From: Bacillus sp. FJAT-27245
GTDB lineage: Bacteria > Bacillota > Bacilli > Bacillales > Cytobacillaceae
NCBI RefSeq assembly: GCF_001273955.1
Contig: NZ_LIGI01000001.1
Span: 3,574,899-3,624,996, forward strand
DNA: 50,098 nt
Direction of reading: 5' to 3'
The notes beneath the pieces are model-generated. The model searched no databases. It was not told where the DNA came from and saw only the letters and a list, made by a program, of their open reading frames with translations. Positions 41,633 to 48,823 of the stretch are shown one piece after another (position 1 is the stretch's first letter; each line of letters opens with the position of its first letter). Made by a program: the position numbers and the translations under genes.

Positions 41633-41688
41633 ACCTCCCCCATCTACAGCTAACGCTTTTGAGGAGGTGGATTCCCAAGTATGGAAAA

Positions 41689-42000
41689 CTAACGGCATCT
41701 AACAACGATTGAGCCGGTTTCGTCCAATAGTTTTATTTCTTTCTTGGTCAGGAAGGAAACAAAGTATTTGCCTGACTGGTTGTGCCTAATGGTCGCATTC
41801 AAAATCCGGCTTTTGGCAAACCGGACGAGACCGGGTGTTGGGAGTTTTACCTTATTACCGACTATAAGCTTAGACGCCATTTTCATCGGGTATCTTCCTC
41901 CAATCCAGCACATCGCCACAACCGGGTCAGTTCGGTCGCCTAAAACACTTGATATTTTGTAGTTTTCCTTTTTAAAAAACTCTTTTTTTTCACTAACCAT
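41689..42000 (-). pseudogene. TnpB (IS200/IS605 OrfB) fragment
   Basis: A 103-residue ORF whose middle reads GNKVKLPTPGLVRFAKSRIL, then NATIRHNQSGKYFVSFLTKK and EIKLLDETGSIVVRCR. This is the segment of TnpB just before the RuvC domain (pattern KLPKLGxVKxKxxR, SGKYYVSxL, xVGIDxG). The GIDLG motif and everything after it are missing, so the fragment cannot be active. It marks an old insertion or gene gain at the edge of the duplicated NUDIX unit. Confidence 0.7.
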
Positions 42001-42036
42001 TTAGAACAAAAAGAGTCTTGTAACCCATTTCGCGTT

Positions 42037-42465
42037 CTAAAGTAAAGTTAATAATCCCTCTGGAACCAGCCTTAATTTATTTTCTGTAAAATCGCTAATT
42101 GGCTTCCAAAACAATGTGAAATGTGCCCCGTTATCTTCGTATCCCACGAAAGAAGATTTCTCATAAAACGACTTTTCAACAAATTCAGCATCATATACAA
42201 AGACTATTTCGTGTCCAAGGTCACCGTTATATGTAAATATATTTTCAACTGCCCCAAGGAAGTTCATGTTAGTTATGCTTGCGCCGATTTCTTCAAGGAC
42301 TTCTCTTTTCAATGCATCACAACTAGTTTCACCGTACTCGATTCCTCCGCCAATTGGACGATAATAATAATCTTTCTTTACCTCGTCAAAGCCTTCAAAT
42401 ACAAGTATTGAATCCCCTTTTCTGAACACACAAATAGCAATTGCACGAATTTGCCCTTTCTTCAT
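42037..42465 (-). CDS. NUDIX hydrolase
   Basis: A 142-residue hydrolase. KKGQIRAIAICVFRKGDSIL opens the fold, the NUDIX box is GGGIEYGETSCDALKREVLE plus EIGAS, and LGHEIVFVYDAEFVEKSFYE follows. GGAGG lies 6 bases before ATG 42465. The 5' part and upstream region are duplicated at 36837-37250. Substrate unknown; the late WKPISDFTENKLRLVPEGLL end is common in Bacillus NUDIX proteins that follow array-type genes. Confidence 0.88.
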   Translation of the reverse strand: MKKGQIRAIAICVFRKGDSILVFEGFDEVKKDYYYRPIGGGIEYGETSCDALKREVLEEIGASITNMNFLGAVENIFTYNGDLGHEIVFVYDAEFVEKSFYEKSSFVGYEDNGAHFTLFWKPISDFTENKLRLVPEGLLTLL

Positions 42466-42680
42466 TCGATCCCTCCACCCTTTGACTAAAACACCCATTT
42501 ATAACTTATTAAGGAATTCAACAAAAAAGATACTTAATCCTTCTTGGATCAAATTACACATTCGTTTAATCATATTGTTTTACAATCAAGTTTCCTTGTT
42601 TACGATATGCAAAAAACACATAAAAAAAGGAGCCTCCAACTATGCTGGAAGTTCCCTGCTGTACGTTTGATTCCCGAAGT
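42266..42680. repeat. Segmental duplication B, copy 2
   Basis: Counterpart of 36837-37250, offset 5429 bases: the NUDIX 5' half, its ribosome site, an array element and a GGAGCCTCCAAC hairpin. Beyond GATTCCCGAAGT the two copies part, here leading to a HAD gene. Confidence 0.87.
42488..42574. repeat. Array element, copy 12
   Basis: AACACCCATTTATAACTTAT, AAGGAATTCAACAAAAAAG, TTAATCCTTCTTGGATCAAA and CACATTCGTTTAATCAT. Near twin of copy 11, as part of duplication B. Confidence 0.82.
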
Positions 42681-42732
42681 ATTAATAGGATTTAAGGAAT
42701 TAAACAAACGAGAGCTCATTTAACTCCCCGGT

Positions 42733-43323
42733 TCAAAGCATCTGGTGGTTGTCGAAAACACATGTCTCCTCATAGCGTTCGATATCCCTTCTTATCCAAT
42801 CAACTGCATCCAAAACATTTAAAGCTACATGGTCAATTTTCACATCTATACCTTTCGTATGAACCTCTTCTAAGGATTTCAGCCCTCTACCCGTTTTAAC
42901 CAGGATGCCCTTTGCTCCAACGTTTTTAGCAGAATATATATCACTCAATCCGTCGCCAACAACATAACACTTCTTTAATTCAAGGTTATGCTCTTCCTTA
43001 GCCCTTATTAAAAGGGACGGTCTGGGTTTCCGACACCCACAACTATCATTTGATGTGTGAGGGCAATAATAAATACCGTCAAAAAAAGATCTGTTCTTGT
43101 TTAGGGATCCGTTCATTGTTTTTGTACCTTCAATAAATTCTTCTTCAGTAAATTTGCCCATCCCTATCCAGCTTTGATTGGTTAATAGAAACACTTTTAT
43201 CCCATGGTCATTAAGAAGCTTAATTGCCCTGCCTGAAAAATCATAGAGTGTAAATTCAGCGGGATGAATACCCCCGCCGTGTCCACCGATTGTACCATCA
43301 CGATCTAAGAATACTCCGATCAG
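42733..43323 (-). CDS. HAD-IIIA phosphatase (HisB/GmhB-like), CTG start
   Basis: A 196-residue phosphatase of the D,D-heptose-1,7-bisphosphate or histidinol-phosphate phosphatase type. Motif I is IGVFLDRDGT, then VFLLTNQSWIGMGKFTEEEF, the zinc-like loop YYCPHTSNDSCGCRKPRPSL, and YVVGDGLSDIYSAKNVGA. A frame from ATG 43194 would begin after motif I, so the gene must start earlier. GGGAGG lies 7 bases before CTG 43323, giving (M)IGVFLDRDGT; no ATG, GTG or TTG lies between. The start is therefore CTG, or an ATG that changed. The C-terminal 20 residues run past the family end. Confidence 0.8.
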   Translation of the reverse strand: MIGVFLDRDGTIGGHGGGIHPAEFTLYDFSGRAIKLLNDHGIKVFLLTNQSWIGMGKFTEEEFIEGTKTMNGSLNKNRSFFDGIYYCPHTSNDSCGCRKPRPSLLIRAKEEHNLELKKCYVVGDGLSDIYSAKNVGAKGILVKTGRGLKSLEEVHTKGIDVKIDHVALNVLDAVDWIRRDIERYEETCVFDNHQML

Positions 43324-43440
43324 ACGAATACCTCCCGTTTTAAAAATGGTGTCTCCTAGCCTTCTTTACTAGACTCCCAAGTTTCTTCACTACAGAAAAA
43401 GGCACTAGCAAATCAATGCTTTGTGCCTAATTTTTTTATT

Positions 43441-43611
43441 TTACAATCGTTTTTTCACCCGATATCCAACAATCATTTGATATACGCCAAAAAGCAGACA
43501 CGAAACCACTATACCAATCCATCCATAATTACGTGGAGCAAAAAAATAAATGAAAGTTAGAGAAATTAGAAATACGATATATCCAATATGGAATAGCCTC
43601 GTAAAACTCAT
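43441..43611 (-). CDS. Small membrane protein, 56 residues
   Basis: Two hydrophobic helices: FTRLFHIGYIVFLISLTFIY and WIGIVVSCLLFGVYQMIVGY, with a basic end RVKKRL. GGGAG lies about 8 bases before ATG 43611; the frame to GTG 43626 has a less good site. No family recognised. It stands 117 bases upstream of the HAD gene. Confidence 0.65.
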   Translation of the reverse strand: MSFTRLFHIGYIVFLISLTFIYFFAPRNYGWIGIVVSCLLFGVYQMIVGYRVKKRL

Positions 43612-43696
43612 AATATCTTCTCCCACCTCTCCCCGTACGTTTTTCTAACTTTGAATTAAACCCTTGCCGCTACTTCAGCACTATCTTATAAAACAT

Positions 43697-43775
43697 ACCG
43701 CACCGTTTATTTACTAGGAATTCTACAATAACAATCCGTTAATCGTTCCTAGATTAATGCAGACTTTAGTTCAAG
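43697..43775. repeat. Array element, copy 13
   Basis: GCACCGTTTATTTACTAGG, AATTCTACAATAAC, GTTAATCGTTCCTAGATTAA and GCAGACTTTAGTTCAAGA. It lies 46 bases 3' of the 72-residue protein gene. Confidence 0.82.
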
Positions 43776-43820
43776 AGTGAATTTCTGGATTTACTTCTTT
43801 ATTTATTTTGGTTTGGTAAT

Positions 43821-44039
43821 CTAAAATCTGATATTTCTATTGTATTTTGCCGCCCTCTTTAATGCTTCAACTTTATCTTCTGAAAGCTTCTTCTTTCCTG
43901 TTATATGGTCAACAATTTCATTTAATGAAACTCCCTCGGTTTCCGTAACCTTTTCTTCGGACATATCTGGATCAAATACTGAACCGACACTTACAGCCTT
44001 TAAAGTTTCTTTCAAAATTGATTTTTTCTCCTCACTCAC
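43821..44039 (-). CDS. Small acidic protein, unknown
   Basis: A 72-residue hydrophilic protein: SEEKKSILKETLKAVSVGSV, FDPDMSEEKVTETEG, VSLNEIVDHITGKKKLSEDK and VEALKRAAKYN. It looks helical with a charged, possibly two-helix structure. GGGGG lies 7 bases before GTG 44039, chosen over ATG 44057. No family recognised. It is divergent to the erythromycin-esterase-type gene, with a 238-base gap between. Confidence 0.65.
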   Translation of the reverse strand: MSEEKKSILKETLKAVSVGSVFDPDMSEEKVTETEGVSLNEIVDHITGKKKLSEDKVEALKRAAKYNRNIRF

Positions 44040-44277
44040 ATAAAAACCCCCATTCAAAAAAAGTTAGATGGTTTATAACTGGGATTAACTTAGGAGATAC
44101 TACATATATTGTATTCAACAACACACTCGTATTTTCCTTCATTTTCCACAAGGAGTTATAAACCAATCTAAACCGGTTTGTGTAAAAATTACAAATAATA
44201 TATATTTTAACATTTTAAGGGATTTGATAGTATAGAGATAAAGCTTATAGAAAGAGTTTATTAATTGGGGGAATGAC

Positions 44278-45780
44278 ATGAAAATTTCCAATAAACTATT
44301 TTCACATTTATTGGCTATAGTTATTTTTTTCGCAGGATTTCAACCTGCTATTTCAAAAGCTGAATCTGCCTTTGATCCTAATTCAATTAGTCCAAAACTA
44401 AAAGAAATGCTTATTCCTTTAAAGACTACTCAAGCAGGTAATGGGTTTGAGGATTTGCAACCATTAAAGGACATATTGAAGGATGTTAAAATCCTGGGTA
44501 TGGGCGAGGCCACTCATGGTACTAAGGAATTTTTTCAAATGAAGCACAGAATGTATGAATTCTTAGTAGAAGAAATGGGTTATCGAGCGTTTGCCATTGA
44601 AGCCGAATTTGGGATTCATAAGATAATAAATGATTACATTTTAAATGGTAATGGCAGCATGGAAGACGTAATTTCTGCGATGGTAATGTGGCCTTGGTCA
44701 ACTCAAGAAGTCGCGGATATGATTGATTGGATGAAGGAATACAATCAAAATCCCAATAACATCGAAAACATTCGATTTTATGGTTTTGACATGCAAGGCG
44801 TGAACAGTACGGTTGCTAATATTCAGGCTTATCTAGAAATAGTAGATCCTACTAGTGAACTTCTATCCGATTTCAGTTATCTAAACCCTCCATATGAAAA
44901 GTCTAATACTGAACCTTTAGTAAAAAAACTGGTTGACGCCTTTGAAAAAAATAAAGATACATACGTATCCCTATCATCGAAAGAAGAATATGAAATTATC
45001 CGCAGAGAATTAGAAATCATTTTACAAAACCTTCATTTTGAAATCTCTTCACCTTTTTTGAATAGTGGTACTGAGACTTCAAAAGAAAAATTTATAAAAT
45101 ATGTAATTTTTCGGGACGCTAGTATGGCGGAAAATGTGAAGTGGATCCATAACTATGAAAAGGAATATTTTAAGAATGATAAAATTATGCTTTGGGCTCA
45201 CAACGGGCATATCAGTAATCACTTGCCTACCACCAATATGGGAAGTCTGCTTAAAGATGAATTTAAAAATGCGTACTATTCGTTAGGCTTTGACTTTTAT
45301 AAAGGCAGTCTCGTTACAATTGGGGAAACTACACTAGGGATAATAGAATTGGATGAGCCGAAAGAGAGAATATTTAGTTCTTATTTCAAGGAAACAGGCT
45401 ATCCAATAAGTTTCTTGGATTTTACTACTGCTTCAACGGATCGGGATATAGAAGCTTGGTTATCAGTGGAACATTTAATGCATTTAATTGGGTCTAAGTT
45501 ATACGAAACTAGAGAACTTGATAAAGTCATTCCCAAAGAATACTACGATGGGATTATTAATATTGAGAATACGAATGCTGCTGAAACCCTCTATCATGAT
45601 TTACCAAAAGTTCAGCCTATACCTTTACCTACTGGCAAAGCTACTGAATCTGAAGAAGAAGTAGCCCCTTTAACTTTAAATGGCGATCATGCGAATAACT
45701 CAACTTATTGGATAGCTATTGGATTATTAATCACCCTTATTAGTCGCATTGATTTTTTGGAGGGCAAAAATAAAGCATAA
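44278..45780 (+). CDS. Erythromycin esterase family protein, exported and membrane-anchored
   Basis: A 500-residue protein. Residues 1-28 form a signal peptide (LLAIVIFFAGFQPAISKAES). The esterase domain has ILGMGEATHGTKEFFQMKHR (catalytic His and Glu area), FAIEAEFGIHKIINDYILNG, IMLWAHNGHISNH and YSLGFDFYKGSL. Known members hydrolyse the macrolide ring (Ere) or act on unknown esters. The C-terminus has a membrane helix (TYWIAIGLLITLISRIDFLE), so the protein faces the outside, unlike classic Ere enzymes, which are cytoplasmic. A macrolide role is therefore doubtful. GGGGGAATGAC precedes the ATG. Confidence 0.87.
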   Translation: MKISNKLFSHLLAIVIFFAGFQPAISKAESAFDPNSISPKLKEMLIPLKTTQAGNGFEDLQPLKDILKDVKILGMGEATHGTKEFFQMKHRMYEFLVEEMGYRAFAIEAEFGIHKIINDYILNGNGSMEDVISAMVMWPWSTQEVADMIDWMKEYNQNPNNIENIRFYGFDMQGVNSTVANIQAYLEIVDPTSELLSDFSYLNPPYEKSNTEPLVKKLVDAFEKNKDTYVSLSSKEEYEIIRRELEIILQNLHFEISSPFLNSGTETSKEKFIKYVIFRDASMAENVKWIHNYEKEYFKNDKIMLWAHNGHISNHLPTTNMGSLLKDEFKNAYYSLGFDFYKGSLVTIGETTLGIIELDEPKERIFSSYFKETGYPISFLDFTTASTDRDIEAWLSVEHLMHLIGSKLYETRELDKVIPKEYYDGIINIENTNAAETLYHDLPKVQPIPLPTGKATESEEEVAPLTLNGDHANNSTYWIAIGLLITLISRIDFLEGKNKA

Positions 45781-45850
45781 TAAGGGTAAAAGTGATTATC
45801 ACAGTCATTAGACAAATTTTCAAAAAGTGCCATGAATGCGTTTCAAAAAC

Positions 45851-45930
45851 ATGCCCATTTTAGGCTCAATATGAAATTCAACAAATAGGTGCTTCATCCT
45901 TCGTGGATAAAAGCACCTTTTAGCTTAATA
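45851..45930. repeat. Array element, copy 14
   Basis: ATGCCCATTTTAGGCTCAAT, TTCAACAAATAGGTGC, ATCCTTCGTGGAT and AAGCACCTTTTAGCTTAAT. The GGTGC/GCACC stem is intact. It lies between the convergent ere-type gene and the membrane protein gene. Confidence 0.87.
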
Positions 45931-45966
45931 ATTCTTATGGGATTAACCTGGAACACCTCAAATATG

Positions 45967-46314
45967 CTAGTTTTTGAATCCATATCTATATAAACCTAGC
46001 AAATGAGGATACAAAACAATAAACGTGAAAATCACACCAAAAATTAGCTCTCCCAGTGAAGATGCCTCTTTAGACCTATAATACATTGTAGTTACAATTA
46101 CATCTATTAAAGAAATTATGAATATGATTTTCCAAATAGATTGTGAAAAGAATTGTTTCTTGTATACATAACCATATAGCCCCACTGTGTTAATAACGTT
46201 AATAATCAAACTTACAATATGTATTACTGTTCCTACCAAACCATATTCATTTTCTAAGAACACTGACACTATCAACAAAGCTACCATAAACCAAAAATAT
46301 ATTTTCCAAAGCAT
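45967..46314 (-). CDS. Four-helix membrane protein, unknown
   Basis: A 115-residue protein with four hydrophobic segments: IYFWFMVALLIVSVFLENEY, GTVIHIVSLIINVINTVGLY, SIWKIIFIISLIDVIVTTMY and LGELIFGVIFTFIVLYPHLL. It ends GLYRYGFKN. No family recognised. GAGGGATAAAG precedes the ATG. Single-gene unit with copy 14 at its end. Confidence 0.73.
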   Translation of the reverse strand: MLWKIYFWFMVALLIVSVFLENEYGLVGTVIHIVSLIINVINTVGLYGYVYKKQFFSQSIWKIIFIISLIDVIVTTMYYRSKEASSLGELIFGVIFTFIVLYPHLLGLYRYGFKN

Positions 46315-46439
46315 CTTTATCCCTCATGTTTCTTCATATATACCACGGCATACCATTTGTTTCTATATAATGTTGTACCTCTCAAATTTTAACAGCAAAT
46401 CCTCTTGGTTTATATATGTATTTTTTTCCTTATCGTCTA

Positions 46440-46490
46440 ACCTCCCGTTGGTTCAGTAAGAACTTCAACAAAAGCTACGGTAATCTCTAA
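46440..46490. repeat. Array element, copy 15 (left part)
   Basis: ACCTCCCGTTGGTTCAGTAA then AACTTCAACAAAAGC and GGTAATCTC. The return arm is lost and the stop codon of the next gene (46487-46489) lies at its edge. Confidence 0.7.
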
Positions 46491-46975
46491 AACGAAAATT
46501 TTTTTCTCAATGTCGGCAACACTTTTTCCTCAAAGTTCCCGTTATTTCTTTCTTTTATGAACATGGCGACAAATTCCTCGTTCCCACTGGTTTCGTCATC
46601 AACGGTGTGTTCTGCCACATAAATCTCATATTTATAATCTTGAATGTCTTCCACAATAGAAGAGAGGACATAAAGCATAAAATTGGATTCTTCATTTTCA
46701 ATTATCCTTAATAATTCTTGAGGATTTCTTGGACTAATCCAGATAACATTTTCGTGGTACGCATTACCAAAGGACCAGGTTTCACTTCTAAAGACTTCCC
46801 TACTTGATATAAATGATTTCCATTCCTCTTCCTCATATCTTAAATTCCCTTCAAAATACGGGAATAAAATAAGGTCGTCTTTATCTAGAAAGGAGTATAA
46901 AAACTTTGCTGTTTCTTCTAGTCCCAATTCAAATTCCTTAATTGTGAAGTACGGCGATTTTCCAATTAACTTCAT
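46487..46975 (-). CDS. Hypothetical protein, 162 residues
   Basis: A soluble, acidic protein without a membrane segment: KLIGKSPYFTIKEFELGLEE, TAKFLYSFLDKDDLILFPYF, SRETWSFGN-type aromatic parts, and YKYEIYVAEHTVDDETSGNE. No family is recognised. The many Phe, Tyr and Trp residues with D/E suggest an alpha+beta fold. GGAG lies 7 bases before the ATG. The stop codon lies in array element copy 15. Confidence 0.72.
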   Translation of the reverse strand: MKLIGKSPYFTIKEFELGLEETAKFLYSFLDKDDLILFPYFEGNLRYEEEEWKSFISSREVFRSETWSFGNAYHENVIWISPRNPQELLRIIENEESNFMLYVLSSIVEDIQDYKYEIYVAEHTVDDETSGNEEFVAMFIKERNNGNFEEKVLPTLRKKFSF

Positions 46976-47021
46976 TTAACCACTCCAACTAGTAAAAATT
47001 CCCCTCTCTTTTTAAGCTAAC

Positions 47022-47062
47022 CGACACCGATTTTTTCAATTAGGATATTTCAATCAACAACT
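47022..47062. repeat. Degenerate array element, copy 16
   Basis: GACACCGATTTTTTCAATTA and GATATTTCAATCAACAAC keep the outer half and the start of the inner arm. It touches the stop codon of the DUF2268-like gene. Confidence 0.5.
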
Positions 47063-48085
47063 CTATTTTAATTTCTCAGCAAAACGCCCATTCTCCAAAA
47101 TTTCATCAGTTTTCATAAAAGTCCATTCGCTTATAGAGACATTAGGATTTTTTTTCAAAAAATCCTGCATAATCTGATAACCGATTTTGTAACCGGACAA
47201 TCTGGGAATGTTATGGTTTCCAGCATTCAACTCAACCAAGTCGTCAGTATCATAAGAATATCTTCTCTCTATTGCCCAATTCAAAATTGCCTGTTCCTCA
47301 TCTTGCGTTAATTCAGTTATCCATGGAAGGGTTAATTCAGGAATAATCATGTGTGCAAAGGAATCGGCTTTACCTTCTGTTAAAACATAATCTATTAAAT
47401 CAATTCTTTGGTTATTATCTCCCTCTAAATAGACGGTATGATGGTATTCATGTGCCAAGACGTATTTTAGCGTCTCTTCATCATAATTTTGGGGTGCAAT
47501 CTGCAGGACAATAACTTTGTTAGAGGTTGCAAACGCAGTAACTCCGTTCATTTGATTGATAATAGAGTATTGGTCTGGATTAAACGGAAACAGATAGATG
47601 GTTGTTTTTCCACCTGGAAGCACGGTAGCTGACTTTTCTAACGCTTCTTTTATTAAATGGCTAAAATGTTCAAAGTCTTTATCCAATATTTGTATTGATT
47701 CATTCAATCGTTTTATATTGATTGGAGCCGCAAAATTATATTTATCTTTTAGCCATAGTCCACCATCTTCACCAAATGCTTCTTTGCGGAAAGGCTCTAC
47801 AACTGTTGATATGTACAATTCTTTATGGTCCGCATCCGAATTATCGTTCATTTTTTGTATGTATTCGAGTATAGGATTAAAAACCGGCACTAGATCAAAC
47901 TCTTGTTCTCCGACCTTAAACTGTAGTGGAGCGGCATTTTTAATTACATAGCTTTGGTTTTGTTCAACTTGCTCGGGGGAAACTTCCTTTTTTGGTGTTT
48001 TTTCTTGTGTTGAAGTTCTTTCTTCAACACAACCGCTTAATAAAGATATGATTATTAAGAAAATGAAAGCTAAATGCCTATTCAT
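47063..48085 (-). CDS. DUF2268-type zinc-protease lipoprotein
   Basis: A 340-residue lipoprotein. The signal is NRHLAFIFLIIISLLSGC with lipobox LSGC. The mature part is Glu-rich at first (VEERTSTQEKTPKKE), and the zinc motif HEYHHTVYLEG (HExxH) lies in the second half. YVLTEGKADSFAH follows, with a possible third ligand Glu. This pattern fits predicted Zn-dependent proteases of the DUF2268 group, outside the membrane. The substrate is unknown. ATG 48085 lies 8 bases after GGGG; GTG 48094 is less well placed. Confidence 0.82.
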   Translation of the reverse strand: MNRHLAFIFLIIISLLSGCVEERTSTQEKTPKKEVSPEQVEQNQSYVIKNAAPLQFKVGEQEFDLVPVFNPILEYIQKMNDNSDADHKELYISTVVEPFRKEAFGEDGGLWLKDKYNFAAPINIKRLNESIQILDKDFEHFSHLIKEALEKSATVLPGGKTTIYLFPFNPDQYSIINQMNGVTAFATSNKVIVLQIAPQNYDEETLKYVLAHEYHHTVYLEGDNNQRIDLIDYVLTEGKADSFAHMIIPELTLPWITELTQDEEQAILNWAIERRYSYDTDDLVELNAGNHNIPRLSGYKIGYQIMQDFLKKNPNVSISEWTFMKTDEILENGRFAEKLK

Positions 48086-48125
48086 ATTTATCACCCCATT
48101 CTACTTATTTCTTCCACTATCTCTT

Positions 48126-48195
48126 GGCCGCTTGTACAATAAGGATTCAACAGAAAACTACGTACACCTTTTCTGGCTTTTACGCACCTGATTGT
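48126..48195. repeat. Array element, copy 17
   Basis: GGCCGCTTGTACAATAAGG then ATTCAACAGAAAAC, a diverged stem, and ACGCACCTGATTGTTTC. It lies 3' of the 35-residue ORF. Confidence 0.75.
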
Positions 48196-48206
48196 TTCGC
48201 CAAGGA

Positions 48207-48314
48207 TTACAAAGTTTTTCTTACAAATTTGTACTGCCTTATTATAAAAATGGTACGAACGATGAGATAGATAGCTATTCCTAAATTCACAAAAAGACTG
48301 CCATTTATTAACAC
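48207..48314 (-). CDS. Possible 35-residue membrane protein
   Basis: The frame from GTG 48314 reads LINGSLFVNLGIAIYLIVRT then IFIIRQYKFVRKTL and a stop. It has one hydrophobic helix and a basic tail. The GGGGG site lies 11 bases upstream, which is far, so the start is weak. It fits the array rule of a small gene with an element at its 3' side. Confidence 0.4.
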   Translation of the reverse strand: MLINGSLFVNLGIAIYLIVRTIFIIRQYKFVRKTL

Positions 48315-48388
48315 TAAATTCTCAGCCCCCTATTTCCTTGCTTTAAGCCTATACCTAATTTTACCATATCCACCTTGCAATGTTAGTC

Positions 48389-48416
48389 AAAAAAAAATGC
48401 TGTCTTGTTTGACAGC
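48389..48416 (-). terminator. Terminator of the 55-residue gene
   Basis: On the minus strand GCTGTC and GACAGC around six bases, with ATTTTTTTTT after it. It starts 29 bases after the stop at 48445. Confidence 0.9.
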
Positions 48417-48444
48417 AGATTGGGATTCCATCCCTTATTGCGAA

Positions 48445-48612
48445 TTATTTTTCCTTTGGCGCTTCCTTGCTTGCCATTTTACTCTGTGCATTATCCGGGA
48501 CAACCGACAAATGAGCTCGCCGGATTCTTTTCTTAAACCGAATCATGAAAGCTTGAAACTGAGCTTCCCGATTCTTCTCCCATTCTTCCGGAGTGACTTT
48601 CCTATGCTTCAC
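48445..48612 (-). CDS. Small basic protein, 55 residues
   Basis: Found by reading the gap. GTG 48612 lies after AGGTGAGG at 7 bases. The protein is KHRKVTPEEWEKNREAQFQA, FMIRFKKRIRRAHLSVVPDN and AQSKMASKEAPKEK. It is highly charged, soluble, with an amphipathic helix rich in Arg and Lys, possibly nucleic-acid or membrane binding; no family recognised. A strong terminator follows, which supports expression. Confidence 0.65.
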   Translation of the reverse strand: MKHRKVTPEEWEKNREAQFQAFMIRFKKRIRRAHLSVVPDNAQSKMASKEAPKEK

Positions 48613-48691
48613 TAAATACCCTCACCTTTCATTCATAAATAAAACCCGGATTACACTTCATTACCGTAACCGTTGCTTCCCCTTTTAACCA

Positions 48692-48765
48692 AAATGCCTA
48701 TTTTGCTTATTATGGAATTCAACAAAAAAGGAGCTTAATCCTTCTTGAATTAAGCATCCTATCGT
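48692..48765. repeat. Array element, copy 18
   Basis: ATGCCTATTTTGCTTATTAT, TTCAACAAAAAAGGAGC, TTAATCCTTCTTG, AATTAAGCATCCTATCG. It lies about 60 bases 3' of the ABC transporter gene and is the last copy in the window. Confidence 0.85.
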
Positions 48766-48823
48766 ATCAGCATATAAAAAAGGGAGCCTGCAATACAGAA
48801 TCCATAAATTAATCAGTTTACAC

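Noticed and set aside
41633-41668. Terminator after the MFS gene
   Set aside because: CCTCC and GGAGG could pair, but the loop is long and there is no T-run.
48397-48615. 72-codon plus-strand ORF
   Set aside because: Shadow of the 55-residue minus-strand gene at 48445-48612, which has a ribosome site and terminator.
14808-48765. CRISPR array
   Set aside because: The repeats are spaced by whole genes, vary in length and are not separated by uniform 25-40 base spacers; no cas genes.
14808-48765. True class integron
   Set aside because: No tyrosine recombinase or attI-like site in the window, and not all genes lie in one direction (the MFS, guaC, ere-type, yraG-yraF-adhB and TPR genes are on the plus strand). 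Kept only as an analogy.
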